Shown here piece by piece: positions 62,601 through 64,000 of a DNA stretch of 64,000 bases. Position numbers and translations under genes: made by a program. Positions within the stretch are counted from its first letter, which is position 1, and each line of letters begins with the position of its first letter. The notes beneath the pieces are model-generated. The model did no database searches and was not told where the DNA came from. It was given only the letters and a program-made list of their open reading frames with translations. Location of the stretch: assembly GCF_963676685.1 (NCBI RefSeq), contig NC_092350.1, forward strand, positions 65,279,674-65,343,673. Reading direction: 5' to 3'. The DNA is from Mytilus edulis (taxonomy: Eukaryota > Mollusca > Bivalvia > Mytilida > Mytilidae).

Positions 62601-63730
62601 TCCTTTTGTGGTCATAAACCTTGTGTCAAAATTTCATAGATTTTTATTTTCTTAAACTAAAGTTATAGTGCGAAAAACAAGAAAATGCTTATTTGGGCCT
62701 TTTTTGGCCCCTAATTCCTAAACTGTTTGGACCAAAACTTCCAAAATCAATCCCAACCTTCCTTTTGTGGTCATAAACCTTGTGTCAAAATTTCATAGAT
62801 TTTTATTTACTTAAACTAAAGTTATAGTGTGAAAACCAAGAAAATGCTTATTTGGGCCCTTGTTGGCCCCTAATTCCTAAACTGTTGGGACCAAAACTTC
62901 CAAAATCAATCCCAACCTTCCTTTTGTGGTCATAAACCTTGTGTTTAAATTTCATAGATTTCTATTTACTTAAACTAAAGTTATAGTGGGAAAACCAAAA
63001 GTATTCGGACGACGACGACTACACTGGCGCCAACGTGATACCAATATACAACATAAAAATTGGCAAATATTTCTGAATTTACAGAATATCATTTGCTATA
63101 CAATCCTTCAAGGAGAACATTGCTAGTACATTTGTCTTCTGTTACTTACCTGTAGTAAAGCCTTTCTGATTTGTAATGGAGTTTTAGCACCACGACCATG
63201 AGCTGACTTGGCAAGACCACTCTGAATTTGACGTGGATTGGCTGCATTAAGTTCTTCTAACCTATCTCTGCAGTAAAGATACAAAATAGTGTTTGAACAT
63301 TTATAACCGATGATGGTCATATCTAAGGGTTTCATTTATCAATAAAAAAAAAATCAAAATAAGCAAAAAAAAAAAGACTATTACAGCATGTACAACTATT
63401 AATCTAGAAAACAAAATGTTTAACTTAATCCTTTCACTAGACTGAAACAATCTGTATTTGAATAGGCTGATCCATGCACATTTCTGTCATATTTGGCTCT
63501 CAATTTTATCACACTAACCATTGTAAATTAATGATAGTCAAGGCCTATGAATTTTCAAGTAAGCAATGTTCATTATGTTTCTTTGTCTTGGAGGTGGTTG
63601 AAAGTGCAGGCAGGTTAAAATAAATAAAGAAGTTAGTTACCTTATTACTGGAATTTCAGCAAGTGCCACTTGGAGCTTTGCCACATTTGATAAAGCATGT
63701 TGTTTGAAAATTTGTATCACTATAGAGTAT
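53498..63730 (-). CDS. GTPBP6: HflX-family GTPase GTPBP6, 5' incomplete
   Basis: Seven phase-consistent minus-strand exons (1,000 nt; 332 residues plus stop) encode the C-terminal two thirds of an HflX-type GTP-binding protein. Visible motifs: end of the HflX N-terminal domain (KLQVALAEIP, RLEEL), a charged coiled helix (ERKLKKALAKVKNQRELLR), G1 VVGYTNSGKTT, G2 FATLDVT, G3 DTVGF, G4 NKVD, G5 SAVTGQG, then a C-terminal domain ending KRS. In animals GTPBP6 is a mitochondrial GTPase acting on the large ribosomal subunit in assembly and ribosome recycling. The 5' exons with the targeting peptide lie beyond 64000. All GTPase motifs look intact, so the gene should be functional. Introns carry several transposons. 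Confidence 0.92.
54134..54293. repeat. Large imperfect palindrome, 75-bp arms
   Basis: Arms including GTGACCGAACAACAC and its complement GTGTTGTTCGGTCAC, flanked by ATATTCAAC / GTTGAATAT and GAATAACTAAT / ATTAGTTATTC, surround a centre with CGCTACGCG. It may be a foldback transposon or foldback MITE. It lies in the last GTPBP6 intron. Confidence 0.7.
54538..54693 (-). CDS. GTPBP6: GTPBP6 exon F: G5 region
   Basis: In-phase 2, out-phase 2. It encodes MPISAVTGQGLDVLVEKI, with G5 SAVTG, then the start of the C-terminal domain. Confidence 0.93.
55140..55315 (+). repeat. 'GGACGCC...CCCCATTTC' interspersed repeat
   Basis: Another plus-strand copy of the 42.96-kb family ('TAGGGGCCAGTTGAAGGACG', 'GGTCGGGTTGTTGTCTCTTTG'). 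It is intronic in GTPBP6. Confidence 0.65.
55496..55641 (-). CDS. GTPBP6: GTPBP6 exon E: G4 region
   Basis: In-phase 0, out-phase 2. It encodes DIVLHVRDVSHPDA, typical of HflX, and the G4 motif NKVD. Confidence 0.93.
55978..56045 (-). repeat. Fragment of the same repeat, reverse
   Basis: 'AAATTGAGAATGGAAATGAAG', 'AATGTGTCAAAGAGACCACA' and 'ACCCGACCATAGAAC' correspond to the reverse complement of the family's 3' end. Confidence 0.6.
56509..56717 (-). CDS. GTPBP6: GTPBP6 exon D: P-loop end, G2 and G3
   Basis: In-phase 1, out-phase 0. It encodes GKTTLIKALTG, LFATLDVT and VLYMDTVGFI, the core of the GTPase. Confidence 0.95.
57144..58493. mobile_element. Non-autonomous DNA transposon with many 'CTACGAAACG' repeats
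   Basis: Terminal inverted repeats beginning GGGCGTTTTTCAATAAAA face each other at 57144 and 58493, flanked by ATAA on both sides (57140-57143 and 58494-58497). Inside are about ten copies of a short motif (core CTACGAAAC, often preceded by GTCC) in both orientations, e.g. near 57520, 57715, 57870, 57885, 57920, 58050, 58070, 58095 and 58290-58310. No transposase. It is intronic in GTPBP6, between the two exons that split the P-loop codon. Confidence 0.78.
58701..58821 (-). CDS. GTPBP6: GTPBP6 exon C: coiled helix and first half of G1
   Basis: In-phase 0, out-phase 1. It ends in VAVVGYTNSG; the glycine codon of the P-loop is split across the intron that carries the 57.1-58.5 kb transposon. 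Confidence 0.92.
59848..60045 (+). repeat. SINE/MITE copy inserted in the composite repeat
   Basis: 'AAAGATGTGGTATGATTGCC', 'AACTATAGGTCACCTTACGG', 'GAGCAAAGCCCATACCGC' and 'GGCCCCGATAAGAC' in order. It interrupts a tandem run of 'CTTGCTATTGCGCAATACTG' units. Confidence 0.7.
60383..62001. mobile_element. Non-autonomous DNA transposon with 'GTAACAGGA' repeats, nested
   Basis: Perfect 23-bp terminal inverted repeats (starting GAGACAATATCTGAAAAA) at 60383 and 62001, flanked by AAGT on both sides (60379-60382 and 62002-62005). Removing it rejoins '...AATCTAAGT' with 'ACATTTTTAG...' of the composite repeat, so it is an insertion. Inside are many copies of GGTAACAGGA / TCCTGTTACC-like motifs in both orientations. 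No transposase is recognised. Confidence 0.85.
63150..63267 (-). CDS. GTPBP6: GTPBP6 exon B: Gly-rich loop region
   Basis: In-phase 2, out-phase 0, donor G|GTAAGT. It encodes RLEELNAANPRQIQSG and HGRGAKTPLQIRKALLQ. HflX proteins have a Gly-rich segment here (usually GGxGxRGPGE); this copy has the shorter HGRGAKT. Confidence 0.88.
63641..63730 (-). CDS. GTPBP6: GTPBP6 exon A: HflX N-terminal domain helix
   Basis: Acceptor TTTCAG, donor AG|GTAACT, in-phase 2, out-phase 2. It encodes YSIVIQIFKQHALSNVAK and LQVALAEIPVI, the signature linker of HflX proteins. Confidence 0.85.
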
Positions 63731-64000
63731 CTGAAATAAATTATGTTGATTGATTGATTCTTGGTTTTTAACACCACCTTCAAAATCTGGCAAAAACAGA
63801 AATTACAAATATAAATAAGCCTTCCAATGAAATATCGTGCAGTTGTATGTTGGTTCCATTGGGTGTCTTTCACTAATGGTCTTTTGGAAAAAATTTCACC
63901 AGCCTATAAATTCAACATGCCGTACAGAGATAATCATTTATGTGAAATTGTACATCAATATAAGCATAGTTACTTTGATTGGGCTTCAATATATATAGGT

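Larger units (their letters stand above)
59284..63055 (+). repeat. Molluscan composite repeat, interrupted by two insertions
   Basis: It begins 'CCAGATGCTCCGCAGGGCGC' and ends 'GACGACGACTACACTGGCGCC...GATACCAATATAC', limits I recognise as a widespread bivalve repeat. Inside: a tandem of about 31-bp units around 59800-60120 ('TTGCTATTGCGCAATACTG'), duplicated 'TTTGGACC...AATGTAGACCAATT' modules, and five copies of a 160-bp unit at 62220-63000 ('CCTAAACTGTTGGGACCAAA', 'AATCCCAACCTTCCTTTTGT'). A SINE/MITE (59848-60045) and a DNA transposon (60383-62001) have inserted later. No protein is evident. Confidence 0.7.

Overview
ORGANISM. This is metazoan nuclear DNA: AT-rich, with GT-AG introns, short exons in long introns, and dense mobile elements. 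Several interspersed repeats are ones I recognise from memory as abundant in marine mussels: a Penelope-like reverse transcriptase remnant, a hammerhead-ribozyme repeat, the 'AAGATGTGGTATGA' SINE/MITE family, the 'GGATCCGCCCCTG' MITE and the 'CGACGACGAC...CCAACGTGATACC' composite repeat. A mytilid bivalve (Mytilus or a close relative) is the best guess. I could not run a search to confirm it.

LAYOUT. (1) 1-7.8 kb holds no confident gene; a broken Penelope-like RT and a ribozyme-bearing repeat lie at 0.77-2.1 kb. (2) 7815-32414, plus strand: one giant gene, of which I could assemble 15 phase-consistent exons (9,906 nt, 3,301 codons plus stop, without the first signal-peptide exon). It encodes a Cys-rich ectodomain, one transmembrane helix, five one-exon fibronectin III domains, a DZIP3-like HEPN domain over three exons, and a 7-kb last exon with a STAND-type NTPase and about 55 ankyrin repeats. 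Its introns carry a hAT-like element with perfect 8-bp target duplications, a TA-flanked inverted-repeat element and a long AGAC/ACAA microsatellite. (3) 32.4-36.5 kb is a gene-poor interval between convergent genes. (4) 46935-36541, minus strand: a complete 8-exon gene for a 309-residue type I membrane protein with signal peptide, 12-Cys MEGF/scavenger-receptor-like ectodomain, N-glycosylated Ser/Thr-rich stalk and tyrosine-containing tail. (5) 47.6-51.3 kb is a 113-bp dimeric satellite (about 32 units) with higher-order structure. (6) 63730-53498, minus strand: the last seven exons of an HflX-family mitochondrial GTPase (GTPBP6); the 5' end runs off the window. Its introns hold two intact non-autonomous DNA transposons with 4-bp target duplications and many internal short repeats, plus a mollusc composite repeat containing one of them as a nested insertion.

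HOW THE GENES RELATE. Two single-pass receptor-like genes face each other tail to tail. The first joins a receptor ectodomain to an intracellular HEPN-STAND-ankyrin effector array of the type used in innate immunity, but both of its expected nucleotide/RNA active sites look degenerate, which points to a scaffold or sensor rather than an enzyme. The second looks like a small phagocytic or adhesion receptor. GTPBP6 is an unrelated housekeeping gene. The main candidate for a novel system is the membrane-tethered FN3-HEPN-STAND-ankyrin protein.
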